DNA from: Botryotinia globosa
Lineage: Eukaryota; Ascomycota; Leotiomycetes; Helotiales; Sclerotiniaceae
Length of the DNA stretch: 64,000 bases
Direction: 5' to 3'
Assembly (NCBI GenBank): GCA_014898425.1
Contig: RCSZ01000001.1
Coordinates: 434,001 to 498,000, forward strand
Shown here: positions 13,121 to 27,980 of the stretch, one piece after another
How positions within the stretch are numbered: position 1 is the stretch's first letter
Layout: each line of letters opens with the position of its first letter
Notes under the pieces: model-generated
What the model saw: the letters and a program-made list of their open reading frames with translations, nothing else
Database searches by the model: none
What the model was told of the DNA's origin: nothing
Position numbers and translations under genes: made by a program

Positions 13121-13905
13121 CCCCTTTATTCTGAGATTAGAAAATGTATAGAGAAGCCTTTGTGCAGTTATGCGTAACCAGTATAGTGTATAGATGATGT
13201 ATAGATACTATATCGTGTATACACCGTGTAAGCGAGCCTACACCGTGTATAATGCGTGTAAGGATTCTGAAACCATGTATAGATTTTGGAAATATGAGAT
13301 ATGCAACAAAACTCTCAGGTTGTTAGAAAGTGATGATGGGGAAATGAATAAGTGAATATAGGAAGAGTGAGATTGAGGTTGAGGGTGTGGGTGGGTGTGG
13401 GTGTAAAGTCAAGACTTTGAGTAGAAGGGTAATATGAATTGTGTATTCCTCTCCATCTCGAGATTCTGGAGATAGAATGAAGTAGAGAAAATGAAGCTTT
13501 TCAGTTTGCGGAAAGACCTCAAATTCTAGAGGTATCGCGAGATGAGAAATATGAGATATGCAACAAAACCCCTAGGTCGTTGAGACAGTAATGTGGTTGG
13601 ATAGAATGAAGTAGAGTGAAGTGAAGTGTGCGGATGTGAAAGGGACGAGATATTTAAGAGTGAATGCGACAATTATAGCTACCTAGGTAGGTATACAAGA
13701 AATATCTGCCTCTCTATTTTCTCAAACCAAAAAAAAGACATTGATTTCTCCATCTCCTCATCCCATTACAATTTGAGGCAAGACAAGTAGTGCGAAAGAA
13801 GAAAATGAAGCTTTTCAAATTGGTAGAAAACGGGATTTGAGAAAGTATCGTGAGATTGGAAAATGTGAGATGTGCAACAAAAGATTTGGGTTTGAGGGGG
13901 TGTAA

Positions 13906-15843
13906 CGTGACGTGGGGATGTTGGGAAGTTCTAGATAGATGGATAGGAGTGAATACGTTGAGAGGTTTGGATGGAGTGAAGGGGAAGTGAAGAGTGAAGA
14001 ATTTTACAAGCGGTGAAGGGGGACTTTTTAGCGAGTTGGAGGTTGGAGGTTGGAGGTTGAAGATCCAGGAGGTGGGATATTAGGTGTTGAAATACTGTTT
14101 ACATAGAGATATCTGTGTAAAGGAGTGAATGGGTAGGTAAGTATAAGCTGTTTAATCATGTAGTCAAATTGGTGCGAGAAGAGAACTTTGTATGCAAATC
14201 AGTATACGTCTCTTTCATCCAACATTATATATTCACCCATAAATTCGCTTCAATCTGATGCTTTGACTCGGGAGCTACCCAATAACCTCCATCCCCGAAG
14301 AAAGAGCCAATATGTACTCCATAGCTCACCCATCAAACCCAAATTTGTTACCAAAATTCTACATCTTCTATCATTTCTGGTTCTCGGTCCAAATGAACGA
14401 CAATCCTATTACCGAAAACCATATTAGCCAACTTCTACGAGTTCCAGACTTGCAAGTTTGCTGTTATGCACTCTGTCGAAGACTTTGTAGTAGTGAAAGC
14501 TACATACCACCACATACATTCAGTCTACACAGCATTAGAAAATAACATGAACACTCGTTCAAAGATCCTATGTATACAAACTTCCATCCACTTTACTACT
14601 TGCTCTAGGTTTACAGCATACTTATATATACCACATCATCTAAGGTTACACATCTGATATCTAAACCTAAACTCAACTCGCAACTACCACATCATCTGAG
14701 CAGAAACCACACACCAAGAAAGAAGACACTTCTTTTCCACTACATAGACATACCGATAATCCCCATCACAACCTTCCATCATCATAGAAAATCCCAACAA
14801 GCCGGAGAATCCTCCTTGAAATTACACTTCTTCGATAACTCCAGAGAAACCTTCATCCGAGATACCTCTATCAACCTTCACCATGTGACAGATCTGAAAA
14901 AAGTAATAAGCACAACCAGATCTCTAAACTTTCCATATTCTACAAGTTGTAAAGATGTAGAATATTCCAAGTTCCAAAGGAAGTGGAGACGGATCTCACA
15001 AATCTGCGTGAGAGATATTCTAATACTCCAATACTCCAAATAGAAAATAACAAACAAAATAAAACCCTCGAAAACAATCGTTCCAAAGCATCATCAAATC
15101 AAATCGAATCAAATCAAACCAAGTTATGAAAAAATCAAATCCTCTCTCATCCTCAAACTCGTAGCCAGACTCAGAAAATTGATAACTATATCGATTCTCC
15201 TCTCCTCTCCTCTCTATGAACAAATCCCTAAACACTCAATCTCACGATATATTATATCACAAAATAATACAATACCATACCAGACCACAAAAATTCCATA
15301 CCAGCACCTAGATAAGAACTACCCATCAAGCTCCTCCATAACAAATCGAAAGAAAGAAAGAAAGAAATTCTCAACTTTATAAGTTTAAATAAGGTTAAAT
15401 CCCTCAAAACCTAACCTACCGAGCTCGTTATATCTAAACCGCTTTATATCGCATTATAACTATCTTTTACAAACCACAACTCAAACTCAATCATCATAGA
15501 AAACAGAAAACAGAAAATAGAAATAGATAAAATAATATCATAGATCTAGATAGAGTATTAGAAAGCGTGGTAAATAGTTTGTATATATGTAAATATCTCT
15601 TTATGTATTTTTATATGAATATATGTATGTATATATGTATGTATATATTTCTATATGTATACATTTTCCGAAAACAGATTACTTTGTCGAGATTCCCTTG
15701 ACTGTATGATATGTGATATTATATGTGAATGATGTTATGTTATATTATGTTGTATTGTATTATATTGAGCTATACTAAACTATACTTCTCCTCTTCTTCT
15801 TCTTGACCTTCTCTATACCTACTACCTACTACCTACTACCTAT
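13906..15843. other. Intergenic, no gene recognised
   Basis: Only short open frames without family features. It has AAATCAAATCGAATCAAATC repeats near 15090-15120 and a TATGTATATATGTATGTATA run near 15615-15660. Confidence 0.45.
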
Positions 15844-15934
15844 CATCCTCATCCTCATCCTCATCCTCATCCTCATCCTCATCCTCATCCTCATCCTCAT
15901 CCTCATCCTCATCCTCATCCTCATCCTCATCCTC
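15844..15934. repeat. (CATCCT)n hexanucleotide array
   Basis: About fifteen CATCCT units, followed by a C-rich tract up to about 16020. Confidence 0.95.
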
Positions 15935-16079
15935 TCCCCAATCAATCCCCCTCCATCCATCCCCACCTCATCCCAATCTCCTCTCCTCCCCATCCCCATC
16001 CCCCCAAACTCCCCCCTCACCTAAAATATAACCTCTCCTCCCCTCCCTCCCCCAACAAAAACGTACCCCTCCAGTACAC

Positions 16080-16196
16080 GGTGAGATGGCCGAGTTGGTC
16101 TAAGGCGCCAGGTTAAGGTATCCAACACACCACAAGTGAATTGAATACAATCTCCTGGTCTAGTAATAGGCGTGGGTTCGAATCCCACTCTCATCA
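16080..16196 (+). tRNA. tRNA-Leu (anticodon AAG) with a 34-nt intron
   Basis: Acceptor stem GGTGAGA (16080-16086) pairs with TCTCATC (16189-16195), including one G-T pair. The D arm is GGCCGAGTTGGTCTAAGGC. Anticodon stem CCAGG (16108-16112) pairs with CCTGG (16154-16158). The loop is T-T-AAG-G, then the intron 16119-16152 after position 37, then T. The anticodon AAG is at 16115-16117. The variable arm is long, as in class II tRNAs, and the T arm is GTGGGTTCGAATCCCAC. The discriminator base is A. Type-2 D-loop features and the long variable arm support Leu. The intron position (3' of base 37) is canonical. Confidence 0.95.
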
Positions 16197-16201
16197 ATGT
16201 C

Positions 16202-16217
16202 TTTTTCCCTTTTTTTT
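16202..16217 (+). terminator. RNA polymerase III terminator of tRNA-Leu
   Basis: A T5 run (16202-16206) and a T8 run (16210-16217) begin 6 bp after the tRNA 3' end, as expected for Pol III termination. Confidence 0.85.
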
Positions 16218-17509
16218 CCGTGTCAGATTGTGAAGGAACGATGGATTTTTTTGGTGTTTTGGGAAAGAGCTTTTTTGGGAGGGGTAAGTGCGGGAATGGA
16301 ATGAATGGAAGGAAAGGAAAGAAGGAGTGGGGTTGAATTTTTTTTTGTTACAACAATTGAGTGGATGGGATGGTTGATTGGTGGGGAAATTTAGATGATT
16401 GGTGAGTTTAAATCCCGTCAGAATTATCATTTCCATGTGGGTTTCGTAGAGCGATTGGAATGATAATATATTAATTAAAGTCTACGTTCAATAAGGAATT
16501 ACAGAAAATCCAAATATTAATGAAAAGATTTAATTGAATGTTTAATAAAATAAATACTATAGTAGTTTTTTTTTAAATCGAATCGATTAATTATATTGAG
16601 GACATTATATTAGGAGATAGATATTATAGTAGCTAATAGATTTGATTAATATAAGTTATAAGAGTTTTAAAAGTCTTTATAATTGAGTAATTGAAAGTTT
16701 ATATAGAGTAAGACTTTCTATTATAAAAAAGAAAAAATTATCAAGTTAGTTTTTTTGTAAAGAGAATAATTAAATAATATTCGATTGAGTTTGGTTTTCT
16801 TAGTGTATTGTTATTTCAATTGCTCTTAGTATTATAGGTATTTTGAGCTTATAAATGAATCATTACGAGGTACTTAGATAAGTAAATATAGAATGCGAGA
16901 AAGAAAGATGAAGAAGATGGAGAGGAATAGATATATCAAGAAAGATATCAATTCAGTTAGATTCAATTCAATTCAATTCAATTCAATTCAATTCAATTCA
17001 ATTCAATTCAATTCAGTAAAATCAAAATCAAAATCAAAATCAAAATCAAAATCAAAATCAAAATCAAAATCAAAATCAAAATCAAAATCAAAATCAAAAT
17101 CAAAATCAAAATCAAAATGAAATAAATTAATCTTTAATAATTAACCCCTTTATATCAAAATTTCCAACCCAGCCAGGAAATATCTCGTATACTCCTTCCT
17201 AATGTCAAAATGCTTACTACCATGAAAACATCAAACATCAAGTCCCAAATCCAATTCCAAATTAAAATTAAAATCGCTAAACACCCTCGCTGTGCTATGC
17301 TATGCTATGCTACCTATATCCCAAATTTCTTAAAACAATCATCGTAGGACGCCTAACCATATATTCTCTCCCATGCAAATATATGGTAATATCACAGTGA
17401 ATATACCATACCTGACCCATCCAAATCTCTATACAGTGTTTCTGTCCATCCAATTTAGCGAATCCAAACGCCCATTTTATGCATCATTTCTCTCTCCCCT
17501 TTCCCATCC
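16218..17509. other. AT-rich intergenic region
   Basis: No gene is recognised. From about 16440 to 16880 the DNA is strongly AT-rich with no long open frame and may be an old RIP-mutated repeat. A microsatellite block follows at 16961-17118, and a short CTATG array at 17291-17312. Confidence 0.45.
16961..17118. repeat. Compound microsatellite: (ATTCA)n then (AAATCA)n
   Basis: About ten ATTCA pentamers (16961-17013) run directly into about sixteen AAATCA hexamers (17020-17118). Confidence 0.95.
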
Positions 17510-20500
17510 CTAAATCGGTGCACTATCTCTCCTCTCTACTCCAGCTCTCTCATCCCTTGCACCTTCCTTCGACCTATCCAACACTACTCCCCTCACCAAC
17601 CACCTCTCCATCTCTGGTACCAACTCTCCTATTCTAAAAGGTTTGGTAACAACACTATCCATACCCGCCTCTTTCGCTCTAGCAATCTGCTCACTCCTTG
17701 CATTGGCCGTTACAGCTATTACCGGTACTCTCCCTCTAACCTTTCCTTCTTTTTCCCATTTACGTATCTGTCGTACACAAGTCAGACCATCCATTATTGG
17801 CATTTCGAGATCCATTAATAGAATATTGCATGGAATACCTGTCGCGCCTTCTGGTAGAGTTGCTGAAAATGTGGACTTTGCGAGAAATTCAAGGGCTTCT
17901 AGACCATGATTTGCGACGCTCACAATACAACCTGCGCTACGAAGTTGTTTACTCAGGACCTAGAGAGTAGTTAGCTTGAAGTTCTGAAACGAAAAGTATG
18001 AGGGAAAAATCTACTTTTTGATTGACAATGTTATCTTCTACGATTAGGATATGTTTTGGTGTTGAAGAAGCTGGACTTTGAGAACGACGACTTCTTGAAG
18101 GATGGCGTGTACGCCCTTTAACCCGAGCAAGAGAATTATTTGTAATGATATTATTTTGCGCTTGTGCATCCATTTGGGGAACAAAAGAATCTTTATCGTC
18201 TGGTGGATCACAGCGACGGGTTTGAATGTAAAATGCAAAGGTACTTCCAACCCCCGCTTTTGAGGCGACACCTATTTGACCACCTTGAAGTTCTGTAAGT
18301 TCTCGAGAAATAAAGAGACCGAGACCGGATCCACCATACTGAACATGTGTTCGCGGTGAGGCTTGGGAGAATCTTTTAAACAAAAGATTGCGTTCTGTTT
18401 CATCGAGACCGCGGCCACTATCTTGGACTTCAATATGAAGATATACAATCTCTCCATCTCCCCATTCACTATCTGGCGTGTTGTCTTTGTGACCATTAGT
18501 TCTTGGAAGGTAGACAAGACCTGGTGTGCTAGGAGGCTCGAGCGCTACGCTCACTGTGATGGCAATATTCCGTTTTGGTTGAGTCTGTGTGAACTTAATC
18601 GCATTTGTGACAAGATTGATAAGAACCTGTACTAATCTACTTGGATCCAGTTTGATCCAATCAATATTGAGTTCCTCGAATGTAGGTGATACATGAAATC
18701 TGAGCGCGACATCACTCTTCTGCAATTCTCCATCAAATATCTTCAGTGCATTTTTGATGATAGGTAATGGCTGTACTTCGGTAGGAGTGACGAACAATAA
18801 ATCGGAATCCAACTTGCTCAGCGTGAGAATGTCATCGATGATTCTTTTCTGATGTTGAGCACATAGTATGATCGTCGAGGCTGCATCTGCGTATCCGTGA
18901 ACCGCCTCTCTTGGAAGAATAACATCATTAGTTCCTCCATCAAATTCCTTGACCGAAATTCCGATCATGTCTGCACATTGAATGATGGCTGATAGTGGAT
19001 TCCTCATCTCGTGTGATGTCATGTCAATAAAATTCTCCTGTTGACGCTTCAACTCAATCGCTTCAAGCATTTTCCGTTTCTGAAAATCTTCGGCCCACTT
19101 CTGCCGACTAATATCGGTCAAGCAACCCAAAACCCCAACGACAGTACCATCTGGCGCCTTCTCAGGATAAGCAGCTGCTATTATCCAGATTGCACCATCG
19201 ATTTCCTCATCTCCGATTTTATCGGCCCCCTTGAAAAGTGCTCGTAACCGGATTTCAAATGAGACAGATTCCCCATCCATAAGCATTTTCCATTGCACAT
19301 CCATAATTGGCCAATCTTCCTCCATAAGTACCTCGTACCAGCCCATCTTAGTATTGATATCTCTGTCATGTTCCGTCAGGTTATAATAAAGTTCGTTGGC
19401 ATAAACTAATTTGCCATCAACACCAATATGAAACATCCCAACAGGAGCTAGATCAGCCATTCTTCTGAAACGACTTTCAATCTCTGAAGCTTCATGAGCT
19501 TGAATTTCGAGTTTCTTTGAGAGTCGATTGCGATCTTGGTAAGCATGTTCGGCAGCCATTCGACCACGTTGGATTTCATCTTCAACAAGTACTGCCGCAG
19601 CCATTGAAGTAGCGAGTTGTCGACTGAGAAGTTGTATGAATAATCTATAGTCATCATCGTATTTTCGTCGAGCATTGAGTCCAATGATAAGAAATCCGAG
19701 AACGCACTCTGTGGTAGCTCTAATTGGTAAGAAAACTACTGTATCCCATGCAAGAGTACCCTGAAGAGCAGTGGTCAAAGATGAAGGAATAGTGCCATCT
19801 TCTCGATGTAAGAGCGTAGGGGAATCTGATTTCACAAGGTCGCTAAAACTGGGTAGAAACTCCTCCATGGGGTTATCAGAATTTATATGTTTCGGTACAT
19901 TCTTTCCTGGACCAGGAAATCTAACAGAGCCTTCCAGTACCCAGTTTGAGTTGTGACTTAATGCCGAAGATTCCGAAAGGGTCTCGTTAACGTCATTGCC
20001 GGCTGAGTACAGCAAAGCAAACGGTAAATCTGGATGGTCTGGTTCAAGCCCCCGTAGAAGCTGTTGCCAAAAGTCCTTGGGCTCTCGAGACGAAGCAATG
20101 AACTGCCCAAGTCGTAATAAAAATATCATTCTACGATCTGCAACTACTTGCCTAGTAGTGTCAAATACAGAATTGTAACTACACATCAAGTTAGTGCTTA
20201 TCTCAAACTAAAGTAGAGACAACTAAAAATCCCGACTTACAAAGCAAGATGACTACCGTAGCTGTTGCAACTGAACGGTAAAAGCGATAATGAATAATAG
20301 GTCTCCTCCAAGTATCCATGCCTTTCGATAAAAAATCTTGCATCATCCATGGTTGAAGCCTTACCAGTTTCGTACGCCTTGTTGAACAAACCACTGAATG
20401 CGTCTTCAACTTCAGCCCATGCCTCTGAGAAGGGTTTGCCCATCATCCCTGGATGCTTCTGTCCTGTGACTAACATATATGGTTCATTGTACATCATAAC

Positions 20501-21361
20501 TCTGGATTGACCCCAATACATTGCCGCAGGTCTTGGGTCTGACATGAGAAAATTGCACATTCTTCGTAGCTCAACCGGCCAAGAATCTATGGGGCCAAGC
20601 TCCGTAGATGCCCATTCGAATTCGAGGAAGAATCGTACATGCGGTGACAGTTCTACTATTGTGCCTGGCGCCAATATATCGAACGGACCAAGTGTAGTAT
20701 CTCCCACTTCGAGTACCTCTTTCAAAGTAACTGGTTCTTGTGCTGGTGGAAAAATTGATATTGTATCTTCCCGATGAAGCCGGTATGCCTCTAATTGAGA
20801 TTCGAGTGAGGATCTAGATGCGTCGTCAGATTTTGACATGCGTCGTGCTTTCTGTGGCGAGAGAGTTTGCGATCGTTGAATGGTAGATTTGTCCCCGATA
20901 ACGTCTATCCTTCCTCCTACATCTCCAGCAATAACCCTCCATCGATTTCTCATTGTCTGCGCACTCCACCTCACTCCACAATATAATGTAACAGGTATTT
21001 TTCCATCGCTGAAATCACCTCCTGCCCATTCTAAAAATCCCCGGTGCTTTTCATCCTTGCTTGCCGCGCGCAGATCAAGAGATTCCCCAACTTTGCTCCC
21101 TAGCACTTGTAATTCTTTCAGTCGCGGATTCGTATATACCGGCGTTGTATCATCTGGATTCGTGAGGTCAAGTATGAAAACCGCTCTTTCGTCTGATTCG
21201 AGTAGCTCGAGAACTCCTATACTGCTTAAATCATCTTGCGACCCGAGAGGACTTAAAATTGGGTCCACCGCTACCGAAGTACACTGTTTTGAATCTTTTG
21301 AATCATCATCTGCTGAGGAGGTTATGCCGAGCCCTTTGAGTATTGACGGCAGATGTTCCAT
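17510..21361 (-). CDS. Hybrid histidine kinase with PAS domains and C-terminal receiver
   Basis: Sensor kinase of a phosphorelay to an HPt protein and response regulators (family knowledge). Three exons, 21361-20241, 20178-18015 and 17959-17510, give 1244 residues; the introns are 62 and 55 bp, the second with a GCTAACTAC branch site. Order: a serine-rich N-terminus; a PAS-like region at ~270-380; a GAF-like segment at ~395-570; a PAS domain at ~610-735 (PVGMFHIGVDGKLVYANELY); HisKA with phospho-acceptor His in FIDMTSHEMRNPL (about residue 763); HATPase with N box (LVTNAIKF), G1 (DSGRGLD) and G2 (GGSGLGLFISREL); and a receiver with acidic pocket (ILIVEDN), phospho-acceptor Asp in LLMDLEMPIMDG (about 1145) and Lys in VTKPF (about 1201). 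All catalytic motifs are present. No membrane segment is seen, so it is probably cytoplasmic. I cannot assign the fungal HHK group. Confidence 0.93.
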
Positions 21362-22795
21362 TGCAAAGTTTTACTGTCACCTACTTTAGTTGTATGTCTT
21401 TCTTACTCGGGCAACAGTTTTGGCCAAACACCTGATCCCAAGCCCTTCCTCACTTCCAGGCCGAAGTGATAGGTATAGCAATCGAAGGGCAGGGCACTCA
21501 GCTCTGGTCGGAAGGAGAGTCGAGACTTTATTGTTGTGTTGTGGTGGGGTAGTTTCGTTACTCTGTTTGGGCAAGTATGATTGAAGATCACAAAACAAGG
21601 AACGTAACGAAAGGTTCTGATAAAACAACAGCGACATTCCTACAGGAGGAACATAGCAATAGACTGTTGTAAGTTGTAGACGGTGATAAGTAAGAGGATG
21701 AGTTACGCACTCCAAGTCGTGTTCTTTCCTTAGTGGATTCGCTTTCTGGGGAAATTTTGACACCCTTTCCTAAGAGAGCATACGAAATAAAATCCAAAAT
21801 GCTTTTGTACGCAGTGGATACGAACGTGATACGAACGTGATACGAACGTGGTAGAGTTTGACTATGCACCAAATCGTATCGTATATATCGAAAACTTCTT
21901 TCTCCCAAGGTTTTTTTGGGGGGAGGAGGGGGGAAACATACATCAGACGAAGCAGAGAACGAACGGATACGTTTCCGACAGACAATATGCGTATCAGCCA
22001 ATCCGAAATGTTATCGGGACTTAAAAAAGTCAAAAAACTTGCTAACTTTGCTTGTTCTATGGGTCGGTTGCAGTTTAGTAGAATGCAAGGGAAACGGGAA
22101 CGTTGTATCTTCATCCAATTATCATCGCAACCGGATCTGGTTTCCACGAATGGGCGGTACATGCGGCTAACTTTACCCTACCTACTCCCTTCGTTTCAAA
22201 GGATGATTAAATGCCAATTGCGATCCGACAATCGATGAATAGGAAGTGCAATCATCTTTCAATAAGTCTTGCATCTCAGCATCTCAGTACCGGAGATGCA
22301 AAGTTTTGAATTCCAAATTTTGATATCTGGTGATCCACGTGCCCAGGACTGCAGATGTGGCTGGTGTCGCCCATGTTGATAATGGAACCCGCCTTATATT
22401 TTGTCGATCTATCTGTAGCACAGCCACCTGAGAACATCCATGGATCTTCGAGATGTCAACCCGGCTCAAGATATCTCTTCTATTATCCGTATTTCTTTTG
22501 AAAGAATTGTTGATCCGGTGATGACTGTGAGGGCGACTCGTATGGCATTGTTCATTGTTAATAGATAGAGATGCTAGGCCAGCTCTCCAGCCCAGGTATC
22601 CTGCCCCGTAAGTAGAAAAGAATACTCGTATACAGATAGACATACACCTTTCTGACAGGGAAGACTTGTTAAGAGTCATGGTTAGAGGTAATTAATATAG
22701 TGATGGAAAAGATGCGGATCGATGATGAAGATATCTCTTAATTGACAATATAGTGGTGTACTTTAGATGTGTTTGACTCTAGATTCCTCTTTATC
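21362..22795. other. Intergenic between histidine kinase and hydrolase
   Basis: Upstream flank of the kinase and 3' flank of the hydrolase. A three-copy tandem ATACGAACGTG repeat lies near 21818-21850, and a T7G7-type homopolymer near 21911-21934. The open frames here show no family features. Confidence 0.5.
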
Positions 22796-24434
22796 TCAAT
22801 TAAATTCCTCAAAAAATGCCACCATCTGCTCGTGAAACCAATCTTCTTCCTGGATAGGAATTGCATGCCCATCACCTTCTCGAATTTCCGCTCTACCTGG
22901 TTGAAGAAATGCCATAAGTTTCTCGCCATGAGGAAATGATATAAGGCGGTCGAGTGTACCACTATGTAGGATGTCAGTCTTTATTCGGTCATCAGAACCT
23001 CGGATGCATCAACTCGTCAATTGGTTAAATTACTTACTGCATGACAGCGATTCTGTCTCTTCCCACTTTGTCCCCTAATTCTTTCAATTGCGCAGGGCTC
23101 TTGTGGTGCCAACCAGCAGCAATAGCCTGGAGTAGAAACCCGTATGTTTTGAAAGCTTTAGGATCGAGTCGTTTGGTTAGTTCGGCAGCGGCAAAGCGCT
23201 CGTAGTTGGTAGAGAAGCGTGCATAGGGGAAAGGATGACCTGGTGGTGGTTCAACCAAGGGGGTTGATTCCGAGGGCAGGTGGGCTGATTTTGGTGTTAG
23301 GTCTTTGGAGCAGAGGAAGTAGAGTCGTGGCAATGAAAAGAAATTAAATGGCGGATATGGAGTGTATCACAAGGGTAAAGAGAGCAATAACTGACTAGTA
23401 TCTGGTAATGATAGCCACGACGCAGGAAATAACGACAACGACGCATCCAAAACAGATCGATCAAGAGGCTTGGGGACAAACATCATAACTCTTGTGCGCA
23501 GATTTTCGAAGAAGCTAGTCGTATTCTCGATATAAGGTGCTGTGGAAAGTAAGTTGAGAGTAGCAATTCGATTTGGTATCATCAATGCCTATGTCAAATG
23601 AGTCTTGAATGGTATACTTAATATGACATTTGGAGACTCACCAGTTCTTGTGCAATCATTCCACCCATGCTAACTCCGGTGATGTTAAGTTGTCTGTCAT
23701 TCGTCCAACCTAAATGGTCGAGTAGCTCGATACAATCCTTGGCCATTTCCGAGGTAGAATATCGTAGGATGGGGGTGTCTGATCCGCCCATACCTCGATT
23801 ATCAAATACCAACGAGGAATATTTATCTCCTCTTTCATGACCAAAGTACAGGGTTTGTCTTTGCCATGTTGACTTGTTAGAGCCTAAGCCCATAATCCAC
23901 TGGATGAAAATTCCAGATTAGTATGTTGATGTATGAACACGTGACCTAATTGAGACCAAGTTTCGTTTATGAAGGCAAAAGTTTGCGGAGATGCAAACAA
24001 TGCCGACGATAAGGCAGAGGAATGAACAGAAGCATAAGCAACAATGATGTACGAGTCTCAATACTCTTGAAAGTTGAGCTACCCATTCTTCGCTCCCCAG
24101 TCTGCCATGCACTTGCATATGATATACGTTACACCAGAGTCCAAGATTGTCCACTTACCACAACCTTCGTCTCTCCACTGCCATGAACCTCCCAGTCTAT
24201 CTTGAACGGTCCTCCTCTACCAACTCCAATTGGCAACTTTCCACTCTGCGTTGGGGTAAGTCTCCATATTGTATCTGGGTAGGATTTATGTGCGAGGATT
24301 TCAGCCACACTTGGACGTTTATCTACGGGTGGTTCACTGGAAGAAATTGACAATTAGTTTCCATTCCTTTGACAAAATTTCACCTATCTTCGGTGCATAT
24401 CCTCGATGCTTGGGGAATTATACGTTTCACTCAT
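22796..24434 (-). CDS. Alpha/beta hydrolase fold protein
   Basis: Probable serine hydrolase; the substrate is unknown. Six exons join in frame: 24434-24424, 24336-24159, 23899-23642, 23588-23396, 23302-23038 and 22961-22796 (356 residues). The junctions rebuild typical family sequence: ETKVV joined to WIMGLGSNKSTWQRQ (oxyanion region), VFDNRGMGGSD, the nucleophile elbow GVSMGG (Ser about residue 140), AVMHGTLDRLI (acid residue), and EGDGHAIPIQEEDWF (catalytic His). The triad is therefore complete, and no in-frame stop remains after splicing. The first exon is only 11 nt (ATGAGTGAAAC, donor GTATAA, branch CTAAT, acceptor CCAG). It is the least certain part, since without it the reading frame has no upstream ATG. 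There is no signal peptide, so it is probably cytosolic. Confidence 0.85.
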
Positions 24435-24836
24435 TGTATTTTGAGGCGGATTTGATTCGGCTTGAATTAGTTTCAAATTTTGTCGATGTGTAAATGAAAG
24501 GAACCCTTCGCCCAGCAGTAGGTCTGAATATATCATGTGATCTTGCTCGATCATATCAAAATCACTTAATCAAAGTTTTTTGTTTTTTTACATCAAAGTT
24601 GATTGCAATCACAATCATTTCAATTGAAATTTATCAGAATACTTAAGCTTGAGGCATTTTACATGATTCCGATGTCAATCAAAAGATTTGGTGACAATGG
24701 GCCATGCCCGGAGACATTTTCATTACTATGCATATTTGTTCTGGCCTCTGTACAGCGTCCAAAGCGTATATATCTTCAATTACTTTTCGTTTTCACAAAA
24801 TATACATGATTATAGTCTACCTGATTCTTTGATTGA

Positions 24837-25844
<1,008 letters not shown>

Positions 25845-27980
25845 TGCGGATTAAGATGTTAAGAAATGTGGCTTGAATGAAAACGATGGGATCAATTCAG
25901 GAAGAAACGAGTAATCGGATGCGCCAACGAAGAGATTTATATACGTCGAGAAACACAAAAGTGCTTTCAACTTCCCGGGCTTGTTGTGTACTCTGAGCCT
26001 GCCTGCAAACCACTAGATGGGGTAAGTTCCTATCGAAGAGGCATGATCTTCCGCCAAATGTTGCCTTCCAGTGGGTCACATGGGGAGCAACCCTCAATTT
26101 GCTAATAGCGACAATCACGCGGTAGTGGGGTTGTTCTCTGAAACATATTGGAGAGACTCCAAGGATAGGCGCTGACGCCAGACCGTCAATTGAAGACATT
26201 GCTAGGGGATTCCGAAAGTTGATCTATACATCGCCAACGTGACAAGGAGGGGTTTATATAGCACCAGTTGTTGAACAGTGTTTAAACTTCGCGATGACAT
26301 GCACTACTAGCATGGCGATACTATACTCCAAAAATTCCGCGTTATTCTTCGCTCGGGGCCAATGCCCGTTCCCATATATCTGTGGAGCTATGCACTCTGC
26401 GGGATGAAGATGCAGGCTTACCAAGTGGGAACTTGCCAATTTAGTGCACGGTTTTCCTTTCCTCTTCTTTGTCGCAATTTTACAGTGAATATGGAATTGG
26501 AAGTCTCCATCTTACTTCTCTGGCATTCTGCTTCTTATGTAAGCCGAATCAACATGTATTAATCGTGTCATGAACATGGAGAGTCAGGAACTGCTTCACT
26601 TTCGGAACGATGAGAAGATTCCGTATTCCAATTGCGGGCCGGATACCCTGGCCCTTTCAACTTCCCTTGCAACCTATTAAGGGATCCATGGAAGTTGCAG
26701 TACTCTGCATTCTTGATGTCGATATCAAGGCCATTTGAAAGAAAAAGCGATTTTTTACCCAGCCGGACGGGAAACCGTCAATCACTTAATTTTCAATAAT
26801 CTTTACTGAATTGGACTATCAATGTTCTTAATTATGAGTTTAGTTACAATAATAAAATGATTTTAGTGTACGAGTATAGCTATTCTAAACTCTCTCAGAT
26901 TCAGATCAACATTTTATATTGTCGTTCAAGAATCTCGGGGTTGGAGAGTTTGATGTGGCGGTTAACTTGTCCAGCTAGAGCTTTTCCAAAGGAAAACACC
27001 CCAAAAGCAATGCCGGTGCGAAATAAGTCATTGGCTTGTTACAATTTACTTGGATTCACACCATATTTACCTTCTTTTCAGGGTCTCAGTATTCATCCGT
27101 AGGTTTAACTAAGGCTTTTTAGTATCAACAGATGTGGGAGAAAGTTCGGAATTTTCAAAGGACAACCGACTTTTATTAAGTAATGGAATTGCCGTAAGCA
27201 ATTCGTCGCAATCCTTAATATTCAAAAGTTTCTAATCAGTGATTAGTCTCCACATTTCAACTTCACATACGGTATGTCAGTCCCTGATCCAATTCTGACA
27301 CGGCTCCCCTGAAAACCATTCCAGTAGCATCTCTTAACAAGCGACTAGCCCCACCAACCACTACAGAAGTTCCTATCGCCATTGTTGGAACTTTTTTTAG
27401 GGTGCCCGCGATAGACTCACATCTTGGGATCGACTCAGCTTGACTTCGTGTAATACTATCCGCCACCGGGGATGAGCTTTCCCGTTGGATTCTTCATGGT
27501 GTTTACTTACAAGCAAAGAAGAAAACATGCAGCACGAGTTGCCTCAAAAAAGGAACGAGTCAAGAAGTGCCGCTCATCAACATTCATAAAATTTAACTTC
27601 CTATTTTCGGGCCCCTAGTTAAAACTCTGGCCAACATGCAGATACTGGGCGAATAAACAAGTTCCAAATTTGTGTTCGTCATGAAGATCCTCTCTGGATC
27701 CCAGAATTTTGCTCCCTATGCAGAGAATTACTTTTTCAATCTTTATATTACTTGAAGAAAGAAAGGGAAAGGTCCGTATTTCAAATGGAACCCCATTCTT
27801 CACAACATTTTCGTATACTATTAGCAAAAGTTTGTTGACAAATACCGACACTGCACGAACTATCTATCCCACGAGCAACTTAATATATTCACAGCAATAG
27901 TATCGGACAATACAGTTTTGGTGAAAAATCTCCAAAGGTAGTCATTCGTTACGTCTAGGGCGTACCAGCCCGCTCGCACG
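25845..27980. other. Intergenic, no gene recognised
   Basis: Short frames only. The frame at 25897-26199 (minus) and the one at 27263-27466 (minus) show no domain I recognise. Part of this may be further decayed coding sequence linked to the flanking pseudogenes. Confidence 0.4.

Noticed and set aside
21588..22238. Overlapping 126-137 codon frames between kinase and hydrolase
   Set aside because: They lie on both strands, lack family motifs and show no splice structure.
25897..26199. 100-codon minus-strand frame upstream of the VAO pseudogene
   Set aside because: It starts at the edge of the pseudogene's 5' flank and has no recognisable domain; kept only as possible decayed sequence.
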